Source: Lingula anatina (taxonomy: Eukaryota; Brachiopoda; Lingulata; Lingulida; Lingulidae). Taken from it: a DNA stretch of 46,553 nucleotides. The notes under the pieces are model-generated. The model was not told the origin of the DNA. It saw only the letters and a program-made list of their open reading frames with translations, and searched no databases. The position numbers were made by a program, and so were the translations under genes. The stretch covers positions 87,120 to 133,672 of the forward strand of contig NW_019774781.1 in the NCBI RefSeq assembly GCF_001039355.2, read 5' to 3'. Shown here one piece after another: positions 22,285-31,519 of this stretch (within the stretch, counting starts at the first letter, position 1; each line of letters begins with the position of its first letter).

Positions 22285-22424
22285 TGGTGGATTACCATTC
22301 AACGTGCTCGTATTATCACCAGTTTTTCTCTATACTACTCGACGCCTGGAGGAGGCGTGTTAGTCTGTTAAACTCCCTGTACGCTGGATGGGGTCCTTTC
22401 TGCGTTCTTTGTGCCCTTAGCAAT

Positions 22425-22560
22425 AGTTCGAAGGTTCCATAGTCCGAAAGTTTATTGGTCCGAATATTCACTATTAACCTTCGGACCAATGAACCTTTAA
22501 TTTAAAAAAACGATGAAAATGTTACCATTTTTCGGACCAATGAACCTTCGGACTATCGAG
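22425..22560. repeat. Short array of TTCGGACCAATGAACCTT modules in both orientations
   Basis: TTCGGACCAATGAACCTT occurs at about 22481-22498 and 22534-22551. A partial inverted copy is AAGTTTATTGGTCCGAA at about 22449-22465, with GTTCGAAGGTTCCATAGTCCGAA at the left edge answering CCTTCGGACTATCGAG at the right edge. The whole can fold into a hairpin. No ORF is present. Confidence 0.75.
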
Positions 22561-23062
22561 ACGCCCCCCTTTGTGCGACCATGAAATGGCATCGCTGTGC
22601 TCGTGAAAAGAGGTACAAGCATCGCTTTGGCTGTAAAATGAATGCTCTATGTTCGGCCAGTTGTTCGGCACGTAAAATTTTTATTTACTCTCAATCGGGG
22701 CCGTACTGCAGGACGTACAAAGGACGCAGTCCAGTGTAAAGAGGCTAAATTAAGTTTAGGCATACGCATATACTAGTCTGTTGCGATCGGAGTCCCCGTG
22801 CGCAGTAGCTAGGTCGATAAAATTCATGTTGAATGGCCCCAAAGTCTTTAACAGTCCAATTAAACGAAATGGTCCTCCTGTTTTATAACAAGAGGAGACA
22901 AATTGCGCAGTCAATACTTCAGCTATCATTGATAACTCAAAGATCTGCCAGTCAGTCGTATTTTGAAAAAAAAAAAATTAAACGTTGGCCTCAGAGTAAC
23001 GAGTTCACTAGTATGGTCTGTGACAGGCATGATAGAAACTGGAAGAACATTCAGAACAACAA

Positions 23063-23210
23063 CTTAATAGATACGCGGATCAAATATGGCCGACCTTCTT
23101 GAATGCTTGTTGCGTAATCCTCGCGGGAAATCTATTCAGTGTCTAATCGGGAATAAAGCGGCAAGCTTTTTAGAGGGTCGCCATATTTGATCCGCGGATC
23201 TGTTAGTCCG
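23063..23210. repeat. Small foldback with ~28-bp arms
   Basis: ATACGCGGATCAAATATGGC on the left (about 23070-23089) matches the reverse complement of GCCATATTTGATCCGCGGAT on the right (about 23180-23199), with a ~90-bp centre. It lies about 230 bp upstream of the SDR start codon. Confidence 0.75.
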
Positions 23211-23433
23211 CTGTCCCGAATGCACTTTGAGATTCTGTTTCATATTTTACTGAGCCAAAAGATATGCCATTTGTCAAAATAATGTATTCTGGACACAAAT
23301 CTTCTAATAAAATTATAAGTTGTACTCACACTTAAGTACACTGGGAACCTTTTTTATGCAATCATCACCGCTTACAATGCATATATTTTGCGATTGGTGT
23401 TGGCTTGACTCTGAGCATGCAATCATTTTAGAT

Positions 23434-25100
23434 ATGGATCGCTGGGCAGGACGCGTTGCCTTGGTAACAGGAGCATCGAAAGGGATAGGAGCAGCCATTG
23501 CACGTGCTCTGGTTAAGAATGGTATGGTGGTGGTTGGATGTGCCAGACACGTGGAAGATATGCAAGTATGGTTGAATTTTCCTTGGTATTTTTGATTAAT
23601 TATAATGCCATTACATTGTTGGTTAAACACATTAAAGAACTTTTCATAGGTTTGGTTGATTTGTACGCAGGCATACAGACATTTGATGGGCAGAAAAACG
23701 GCGTCAACACCACAAAACATTATCGGCCAATAAATAAACCTTATGTTAATGAAGATAAACACATTTTAGAATAAACACATTCCAGATTGCAAAGGACAAT
23801 CTTGCAAGCGAAAAGGGCCGTTTAATACCAATGAAATGCGACCTTTCCAAAACAGAAGAGATAGAGTCCATGTTTCAAGAAATCAAGGAACAGTTGGGCG
23901 GTGTGGACGTATGCGTTAACAACGCTGGGATCTCCTTTTTCCAAGACTGCAAATCAGGGTCTGTGACTGATACCAAGGCGTTGTATGACGTAAGTGAGCT
24001 GTTCAACCATCATTTTTTTAAAATTATGTCATCACTGTTAGTGCCAGGATTAAGCTTAAATATTTTAATGTTGTTAACACTTGCACTACGGAGACAATTT
24101 TGGCATTTTGTGTAACAGAACTTTTCAAATCTTTTGACTCCCCACAAACTTCAACAATTACTTTACACAAGTAATCCAAAGCTTTTAATATTTTTTTTCT
24201 AATTTAATCCTGGTTATTTGCGATTAATGAAATTTAACTTATCGACGATTGTAAATTGTTCTTTAACTATCACTGTTATTTCATCAGACAGGGTATAGCT
24301 GAAGCTGGTCTTTCTGACGAAGATCTTTATGTAGCTCACACTGATTGTAGAGTTTATCTTGAGTTGGGAGCGTATCTTTGTGATTTGAGGTTGGAGAATA
24401 TCTTTCAGATTACATAATAGGTAGTTAGCACCAGATTTAAGGTCATCCAGTTGCTTTTAAAATGATCATTCTCCAAAGTATAAGACTGGGTTCCCATACC
24501 TAAATCGATCTAACAGGATCGATCTATCTATTAGGGGTTTCTCGCTAAATTGCTTTCAGCTTAAGCGGCTTAGATATCTGGCACGTCTACTGAAGCTGCT
24601 AAACGATAATTAAGTACCCCCTAGCAGCTTCAGTAGGCGTGACAGGCATCTAAGCCGCTTAAGTTGATTGCAATTTAGCGAGAATCCCCTCGGAGATAGA
24701 TCGATTCCACATTCAGTAGTTTGGGAATGGTCCGTAAGGGACAGCCTTTGTTTAAGACGCCAGTAATTGTTCCAGGTGAATTTTTTCGCCGCCATGACCG
24801 TTTCCCAGCTGACCATCAGGTCTTTACAGGAAAGGAACATGGATGACGGACACATCATCAACATTGGCAGGTGAATTAAGATACATCTGCACAGCAGATG
24901 AGTAGAAAATAGAATTATGGTTGGGTCATGGTCACTTACTAGAATGGTATAGACAAACAATGTGTACATCTATGTTGACGTTGGTCCTAATTTTTTTTTG
25001 CCATGGTCATATTAGGCAAAACGTTACGTATCATTAATTGCTAAGCCGTATGAATTAATTTAATATTGGAAACAACACTTAAACGCATAGGAAGCGTTTC

Positions 25101-25132
<32 letters not shown>

Positions 25133-25511
25133 CAAGAGGAAATGTAGCCTGACGTAAGTGGGCCAAAATCTTGGGTGCTGCTTACACGTGCAAATCAATG
25201 GGAACCGGACTATATTATGGTGGAGTGTCTGTCACGTCACACCGGTAAAGCAAAACCCTAACCCCACCTGTGAAATATATGTATATATAGTTATCTTATT
25301 CAATTACAGTGCATGTGGTATGGTGATTCATACTGACTACCCGTGTCATACATACAGCACTGCAAAGTTTGCCCTGGGGGCCTTCACCGAGAGTCTGAGA
25401 CACGAGCTGAGAAAGGAGAAGACGAAAATTAGGACGACGGTATTTGTGAGAAAGAGAGATAGAGAGAGAACAAATGTATGATGTTGATACTGTGTGTGTG
25501 TGTGTGTGTGA

Positions 25512-25542
<31 letters not shown>

Positions 25543-25734
25543 CCTAATATTTGAATTTTGTATGCTCAGCTGAAAGTACAATTAAGTCAATAATTTATCA
25601 TTGTTTGCTGGTATATTAGGGTTACAGTAATAAGCAAAGAAAATTTAGATTGCAAAAGCCAGTATGTGTGAATTAAAAATGTTTTAAGGTAATGAACTAA
25701 TAAAGATGGTTTTGTATGCGTATTACCTGCATCT

Positions 25735-25788
<54 letters not shown>

Positions 25789-27727
25789 TAAAGATTCATT
25801 TCAAGTCAAAATTTTGCCGCAAAAACTAACTAAATGCCGCCATACAGTTTCAAATAGTGTAATTCAAGAAAAACCAAAGGATATCGTTTCAAATGATATT
25901 TGAACGGATATCTTTTACTTACTTTCTGGGCCCAGTTTCATCAACACTGGATAGGATAAAATTTTAATCCTCTGGACAGTTTTCTTGAGGATAGCAGCCT
26001 CTTTTAACCACTGGAAAGCAATATTAGAGACAAAAATAAGTATTTAGTGTTTGGTAAACATTATACTTTACCCACAGGATAATTGCCCAGAGGATAACAA
26101 TTTTATTTAATGGATAGTGTTATCCAGTGGATAGCGCTATCCAGTCTTGATAAAACTGGGCCCTGGTGTTTAAATGAATGTTCTGTTTTTCAGATTATTA
26201 ATCCTGGATGGGTGAATACCCCGCTTGTTAATGTGAAAAATACCGAAAATGTGTTTGAACCGGGAAAAGTAAGCTTTATTACATGTATAATACACTTACG
26301 CGCTTTTTATTTCTATTTATCTATGTATAATGTATGATCACAATCTCTGATTTGTGTCTTTCAAAGGGGTTGAAGACTCGTTTTCTAACGTATATCAACC
26401 TTGAATACGACAAGTTAATATCACATTCACATTATTAGAAGGGCATGAAGTCAAAGGTAGGCACTGGGCGCTAGGATTTTATGCAGCAGAATTTAAATTA
26501 TTTTAATTTGAATTAAATTTTCAATTTATCAGCAAGGTATACCACATCCAATGTCCACGTAATTACGGTCCATAAAACCTTTTCTCTTGGTTCTGGGGTT
26601 CTAGATTGATTTTACGTCACTCCCACAGCGACTCTTGCAATGGAGAAAGAGACTCCTCAATTTCACTAGTGACAATAAAATTAAAGATTTTTAATTGTAT
26701 AATGTCCGAATCACATTTCCACCCATTGGTCATCATTAGCATAATGCATTTTCTATTTCAGCATAACCTTTTTTTATTCTTTAAGTTTTTGAAGTAGACT
26801 AACGTCTTTTATGAGTTCAAATATAATTGAAAAAGACTTTGGTGTTCTTATTTTATTGTATTCTACCGTGATTCGCATAATTTTTAATTGATATTGTGAG
26901 CTTCTGTGTGGGATTTCCAATTCCTTAGCTCTTTGAGCTGCCTTTGTTTTCCTTTTTAAGCCGGAATAACACCTTTAAAATTACAGAAACGTGAATCCTT
27001 CTTTTAATTTTAGTTATATGTTTGCCCTATCCCAAACCAATCAGAAAAATACGATCTATAAAGCTGGCTTTGGGCATTCAATTCTTTAATTTTACTGTCA
27101 CGAGTGAAATTGACGAGTCTCTATCTTATGACGTTATTAGTAGGCCTAACTGTATTTTTTATATATTTCAGTCTCTTCAACCGGACGACGTGGCTTCCGC
27201 TGTGACTTATGTACTTGAGGCTCCACCAAACGTCAATGTAAGGAAAAAATCAAGAACGTTTTATCTTAAGGAAAATGTTTTTGCGATTTTGTATTTTGTC
27301 TCAGCTTAAACTGTCCCATATTCACAACCGCTATTTATTAGAATCGAAGACAGACAAAATATTTTTTACGGACAGTACTGCACGTTTACTCTCTTAAACA
27401 TTTGCAAATTAAAACATTTAGGGAGATCAAGTTATTGGTTTCAGTAAATAGATTCATGCAGGGGTGGGAGTGGGGGGGGTGAACACCCAAGACGGAAGTA
27501 CGCTGAGAAGGTTGATAATTCTATCATTTTGTCTCTGTAACATTTTACACTTAAAATACATGTAATATGTGCACGGAGTAAATGTGCCCACAGGGGTCGA
27601 CTTTGGTGTTGTCATCGAGCTCTTCATTCAAATTCTTCAATAGAACAGCAGCAGATCGCTACATTTTAAAGTGCTCTTCTTTCAGGTCCGTCATATATGC
27701 CTTCACGGCGTTCATGACGCATCGTAA
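23434..27727 (+). CDS. DHRS11-like: Short-chain dehydrogenase/reductase, DHRS11-like (7 exons, 247 aa)
   Basis: This is a classical cytosolic SDR oxidoreductase, probably NADP(H)-dependent on carbonyl or steroid-type substrates. Exons are 23434-23565, 23786-23989, 24776-24870, 25310-25439, 26194-26268, 27172-27237 and 27686-27727, all with GT-AG junctions and consistent phases. The sequence shows the TGxxxGxG cofactor motif (TGASKGIG, 12-19), GCAR after beta-2, CDL with D63, NNAG (89-92), the helix-4 Asn (N114), the catalytic Ser (NIGS, S144), YSTAK (Y159, K163) and a NPG motif (190-192). MDRW followed by RVALVTGA resembles the start of DHRS11, supporting this ATG over upstream in-frame codons. 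Ser144 is split by a phase-2 intron (AG|T). The C-terminal exon encodes only 13 residues and is the least certain. No tail suggests membrane anchoring. Confidence 0.9.
24489..24730. mobile_element. Foldback (MITE-like) element in intron 2 of the SDR gene
   Basis: This is a ~240-bp imperfect palindrome. Left-arm blocks TTTCTCGCTAAATTG, CTTAAGCGGCTTAGAT and CTACTGAAGCTGCTA find their reverse complements on the right (TAGCAGCTTCAGTAG, ATCTAAGCCGCTTAAG, CAATTTAGCGAGAATC). The apex is near 24610. It ends about 45 bp upstream of the exon 3 acceptor. A relative is at 30968-31118. Confidence 0.85.
25085..25133. repeat. (AAT)n microsatellite
   Basis: About nine AAT units lie in SDR intron 3. Confidence 0.9.
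25492..25543. repeat. Compound (TG)n(AG)n microsatellite
   Basis: A TG tract grades into AG/AAAG repeats in SDR intron 4, within about 60 bp of the exon 4 donor. Confidence 0.9.
25735..25786. repeat. Compound (TG)n(TA)n microsatellite
   Basis: A short TG tract is followed by about 18 TA units in SDR intron 4. Confidence 0.9.
25928..26163. mobile_element. Foldback element with GGGCCCAGTTT termini in SDR intron 4
   Basis: The left end GGGCCCAGTTTCATCAACAC and the right end, whose reverse complement reads GGGCCCAGTTTTATCAAGAC, are inverted repeats that continue into CTGGATA. The centre is built of further ATCCTCTGG / ATCCAGTGG palindromic pieces. The right end lies 30 bp upstream of the exon 5 acceptor, so it probably overlaps the branch-point region. 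Confidence 0.85.
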
Positions 27728-27729
27728 GT

Positions 27730-28479
27730 TGGAAAATCACCCTGGGTGGGACAACTGAAAGTGTCCACCATGCTAGGCCCAGCTGTTCAAGACGTGATGG
27801 CTTCCATTCTATACTTTATTTTCACAGTACAGTAAAGTGTAAATAATTTGTACGGGAATATCTACTGAATTTATGTGCACTTAGTAGAAGGCATAATAAT
27901 AATAATGTTTAATGTTTTTTATTCAGATAGGTTACTGTCGAATTAGCATGTTAGCAGAGGGTTTTAAAACTGTCACATTTACATGTCTGCCATACACGTC
28001 TACTGTGATTATCATAAACGTCTATGAAGCCCGCTTTCGTTTGTTTAATGGGTAAATTCCATTCCGCACAATCAATGAATAAAACATCTTTCAATGCACT
28101 TAGAAAACCGTATTTTTCACCCGCGCATCCTGTCGCAATCAAGACGAGCACAGCTAACACATTTGAGCCTGCATCGCTGTGTTTAAGACCATTGCCGTTT
28201 CAGTCTCAGCTCCTATGTCTGCTACACTAGGATACACGACTATGTGAAGTCAGCTTTTGCAATATTTGTATAGGAATGCGTTATGACCGAGTGGCCAATA
28301 ATAAATGTAGCTAACATTCATGTAAATGGGCTATTGGCACCACTTGGAGTAAAAACCAATGTGGTGACAATTTTAATTTTTGAGTTTGCAAAAAAAGTAA
28401 CTTGCCGACTTGTCTCTTGTCTCCTTCAAACGGCAAGACTTCGATTGGGTTTTTGGTAAGGTCGGTCGTGGATATAAAC

Positions 28480-28480
<1 letters not shown>
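27730..28480. other. 3' flank of the SDR gene, no further gene recognised
   Basis: A 69-residue minus-strand frame (27951-28160) has a hydrophobic start and several Cys but no ATG in frame and no recognised family. A canonical AATAAA was not found close behind the SDR stop. Confidence 0.4.

Positions 28481-28482
<2 letters not shown>

Positions 28483-28539
<57 letters not shown>
28483..28539. repeat. Compound (TG)n(AG)n microsatellite
   Basis: This is a GTGTGT tract followed by GAGAGA. The open frame crossing it is a by-product of the repeats. Confidence 0.9.
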
Positions 28540-28578
28540 TGTACGCGTTCCAGCAGGTGGGCGTTGGGATTCATATGA

Positions 28579-28806
28579 TATATCCTCCACCAGAACCGCA
28601 GATAATTATGTGCACTTTTCTCACAGTAGAGAAATATGCCATGAATTAGCCAGAGAAATGTGCCATGAATTAGCCAGAGAAATGTGCCATGAATTAGCCA
28701 GAGAAATATGCCATGAATTAGCCAGAGAAATGTGCCATGAATTAGCCAGAGACAATCTGTTAATATCTAGTGAAAAATCAATCTTTGGCCTTGGTAAGTA
28801 TGATAC
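28579..28806. mobile_element. Second copy of the 8014-8455 foldback family, with an internal minisatellite
   Basis: The left end TATCCTCCACCAGAACCGCAG corresponds to TATCCTCTACCAGGGCCGCAG at 8014. The right end AGTGAAAAATCAATCTTTGGCCTTGGTA corresponds to GTGAAAATCAATCTGTGGCCCTGGTA near 8417-8442. The interior differs: it is replaced by the 24-bp repeat array at 28625-28751. Confidence 0.75.
28625..28751. repeat. 24-bp minisatellite, five copies
   Basis: Five near-identical units of AGAGAAATGTGCCATGAATT plus AGCC differ only at one position (G or A after AAAT). Because the unit is a multiple of three, it reads as an open octapeptide repeat on both strands, which explains the open frames there. 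I do not call a gene. Confidence 0.95.
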
Positions 28807-28859
28807 GGTCTGAATCATATGTTTGATAAATAAGTTAATGAATAAATAAACAAACAAAA

Positions 28860-29765
28860 TTTAATTAATTAATTTATTGAACAAGAAGAAGATAATGTTT
28901 GGAAATATGAACAGTTCCCTCGGATTCGTCACATCATACGACATCTTTGACCGTTCACAGAATTACGATCAATAATTTCATTTTTTGGCATTGTGAGTTT
29001 TTTTTAGCAGTCTAGCACAAGCTGCTGGGATTTTTTAGAATGAAATTGGTCTAGGCCTCTAAAGATCGCATATTTCTCAACAAAGATACATTTTATCATT
29101 ATTATATAATTGCGTAAAAATGCACATTGCGTGCCTTTAACCGGTGATTTAACCTTTAGTCATCTGGTCTCAAGCTGCATGGCATGTATGGGTTTATTGC
29201 TATATTTATACCTGTATTTACTAGTCCTTCTCAACACCCACCACTTCTCTCTAACCACAGGGTGTCCGAGTAGTCTGTTACAAAACCCCTGTTATCAGCG
29301 GCCAACCCACCAAAATGACTCACACTTCAGAAAGAAGGAGAGCTAGAACACAGATACATGTATCCTCTTCATTTTACTATTTGACACGAGTGATAATTAA
29401 GTTGTGTGTGTTTTGTCATGGAAGCAATGACAGATCTCTACGCCTACTGTTACCTGTTGCACGCGGTCTTGAAAGTGTAGTAGTTTGTTTATTGTTTTGA
29501 CGATAGAAGTTATCAATCATCGTTTTCATCACGCATATCAATGTTTTGATTCATTCATTCATGCTATTGAGAGGGAGAGAGGGGTGTTTTGAGTATCAGA
29601 CTCCTCCTCCAATATTGGAATAATTGGCATGGCACTTCAGACTGCCCGACAGCTGCGCAAGATGGAGCTTTGAAAAATAAAAAAAATGTGGATCTTAGGT
29701 TCTCAAGCCAAGAGAAACAAGAGGGCCCCACTGGAGCGTAGATCGCGAGAAATAAAACCATCAAT
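28860..29765. other. Non-genic stretch
   Basis: I see no gene, repeat arm or RNA gene that I can support. Confidence 0.5.
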
Positions 29766-29769
29766 TCAG

Positions 29770-29975
29770 GAATCACAGTAAATAAAACTTTATTCATATA
29801 TCGTTCAAAATCAACGAGTAGAATGACTTCGTTTCACGAGTACCGAAGAATAAGAAACTGCATTCGCGAGTCACGGGTTATCGGTCGTTATACACGGGTC
29901 ACGCTAAATAATGTGGACGTTTTACGCATCTCGGGGAAATAAAAAATGAATTTCACGGGTAACGAAAATACCCAA
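29770..29975. repeat. Degenerate ~33-bp tandem repeat with CACGGGTAACG-like ends
   Basis: About six loosely similar units each run from an AATAA-rich half to a CACG(A/G)GT.ACG half: TTTCACGAGTACCG, TTCGCGAGTCACGGG, TACACGGGTCACG, TTACGCATCTCGGGG and TTTCACGGGTAACG. The GC-rich halves recur every 26-36 bp. The units are too diverged for exact boundaries. Confidence 0.55.
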
Positions 29976-29989
29976 TGGGCAGAGAGAGC

Positions 29990-30109
29990 AAAAGAGATGG
30001 TGCAATAAGTGTGTACGGTGTATACACGGTGTTATGTTACTTAGACTCATATAAGTCTAGTGTTATAGAGACGACGAAGAACTGGAGTTTCAAACTGCTA
30101 ACTTTCGTC

Positions 30110-30146
<37 letters not shown>

Positions 30147-30960
30147 AATATGAGTTCACAGTGAAGACCCTACACTATTGATATCCGTGTTCTTTGTAAA
30201 GTTCACGCACTTACGCACTACATTCCCAATACCTTTGATGTTATTTTTAAAAAAATCCATTCTATTTCGTCAACCAAGTTATAATAAGCCTATCCTTATT
30301 AGGCAGTTTATTTAATTCACATCTTCTGGATCTGAATATCAAAAAGATACTATTTTATTACGTCATACTTGTTAAATTTACGAAGTCCAGCTTCCAAGGA
30401 AAATTACTTTTTTGGTTTTAAAATACCAAAACCTCATTTGGCGTTGGCTAATACAACATTATTTAATAGCTTTATCAAACTGAATTCACTTCTATCCTGT
30501 TAATTGGCTATAAATGAAATCTGAAACGGTGGTCATTTAACTTTAAAACACTAGTCGTACCTGACTGAGAGAGAGAGAGATAGAGAGAGGTGAGAGAAAC
30601 ATGTAAATATGTAGGCCTGTAAGAAGACACCATTCTTCGATCATCTATATACAGTAGACCAGTCATCGCTACGTTATACATATGTCTGTAGCCTCATCGT
30701 GTAGGCCGCCTTCGTAACCACAGCTATACACAGCACGACGGAAAAACAATACTCAACGCGTGTAGATTCCACTACAACACCACCGCTTCTTACCTGCTTC
30801 GACCTTAAAATACCTGCTGACTAATTTTTCTTGAAGTATATTTTTTCGTCAAAAGTTTGGTGACAGATGTTAAGGAAGGCCAGAGAAAGCTGTGTCTTTC
30901 CATATTCCAACTACCAAGAACGTGGTTGATTTGTTAGACCCCATCCCAATAAACACCATC
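29990..30960. other. Non-genic stretch
   Basis: It contains a poly-T tract (about 30113-30141) and a GA-rich tract (about 30568-30590). No gene is seen. Confidence 0.5.
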
Positions 30961-30967
30961 GGTCTTC

Positions 30968-31118
30968 CCAGATCGATCCAAGTCTGTTTGGGATTCTCGC
31001 TTTAATGCAATCAGTGGAATCAGCATAATCAGCACACGATAGTTAATTATTCCCTAGCTGCTCGAAGAGGTGTTCCCACTGATTGCACTTACCGAGAATC
31101 ACCCACAGAGTTGGACCA
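30968..31118. mobile_element. Relative of the 24489-24730 foldback family
   Basis: GATTCTCGCTTTAATGCAAT on the left pairs with the reverse complement of ATTGCACTTACCGAGAATC on the right. The apex sequence (GCAGCTAGGG ... TAATTAACTATCG, reverse strand) resembles that of the element in SDR intron 2 (GCTGCTAGGGGGTACTTAATTATCG in pieces). Confidence 0.7.
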
Positions 31119-31175
31119 ACCCAACTAGTACGCTGTGAGAAACTAAATGGGGACATAGATATAGTGTTCAGACCA

Positions 31176-31264
31176 GGGCTCCGTATCTCGAAATAGAATC
31201 GGTTATGGAATCGAGACACTAACGCTCGTGCGCAACATAGCGAACCTTTCGAGATACGGAGCCC
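31176..31264. repeat. Perfect 18-bp inverted repeat
   Basis: GGGCTCCGTATCTCGAAA (31176-31193) and its exact complement TTTCGAGATACGGAGCCC (31247-31264) enclose 53 bp. Weaker pairing extends outward (GTTC..GA / AGAAC). It is either a short foldback element or a strong cruciform. Confidence 0.9.
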
Positions 31265-31488
31265 AGAACTATCGTTTGTGAGCACGCAAATATCCGTCGG
31301 AAAACTACCACTGGACGCATAGCCTTGGCTTTGAATATGCAGAGTCGCCGTTAGCACTCTAAAACTACTACTGGTACAGATTATCAGTTATGATTTGGTA
31401 AAATACTCCCCTATTGCCCTCTTCCCCATTTTTTGCATTTTTATACACGTATTAACACTCCCGCAATCAATGATCTTGAATTGCATAT

Positions 31489-31516
31489 GGGGGGGGGGGG
31501 GGGGGCGGGGGGGGGA
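31489..31516. repeat. Poly-G tract
   Basis: This is a run of G interrupted by one C, capable of G-quadruplex formation and prone to assembly error. Sequence downstream (AAAAAGGGACATCAGAAA) echoes 33952-33970. Confidence 0.9.
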
Positions 31517-31519
31517 TCG

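Noticed and set aside
22833-23102. 89-aa plus-strand open frame before the SDR gene
   Set aside because: Its end runs into the small foldback at 23063-23210. Composition is unremarkable and no domain is recognised.
24610-24969. 119-aa minus-strand open frame
   Set aside because: It is the antisense shadow of SDR exon 3 plus half of the intronic foldback element.
27951-28160. 69-aa minus-strand frame with a hydrophobic start and several Cys
   Set aside because: There is no in-frame ATG; the frame opens after a TGA with alternative codons only. No family recognised.
28481-28813. 110-aa plus-strand and 78-aa minus-strand frames with octapeptide repeats
   Set aside because: They are produced by a TG/AG microsatellite and a 24-bp minisatellite inside a foldback element. 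No start context, splice sites or homologous domain.
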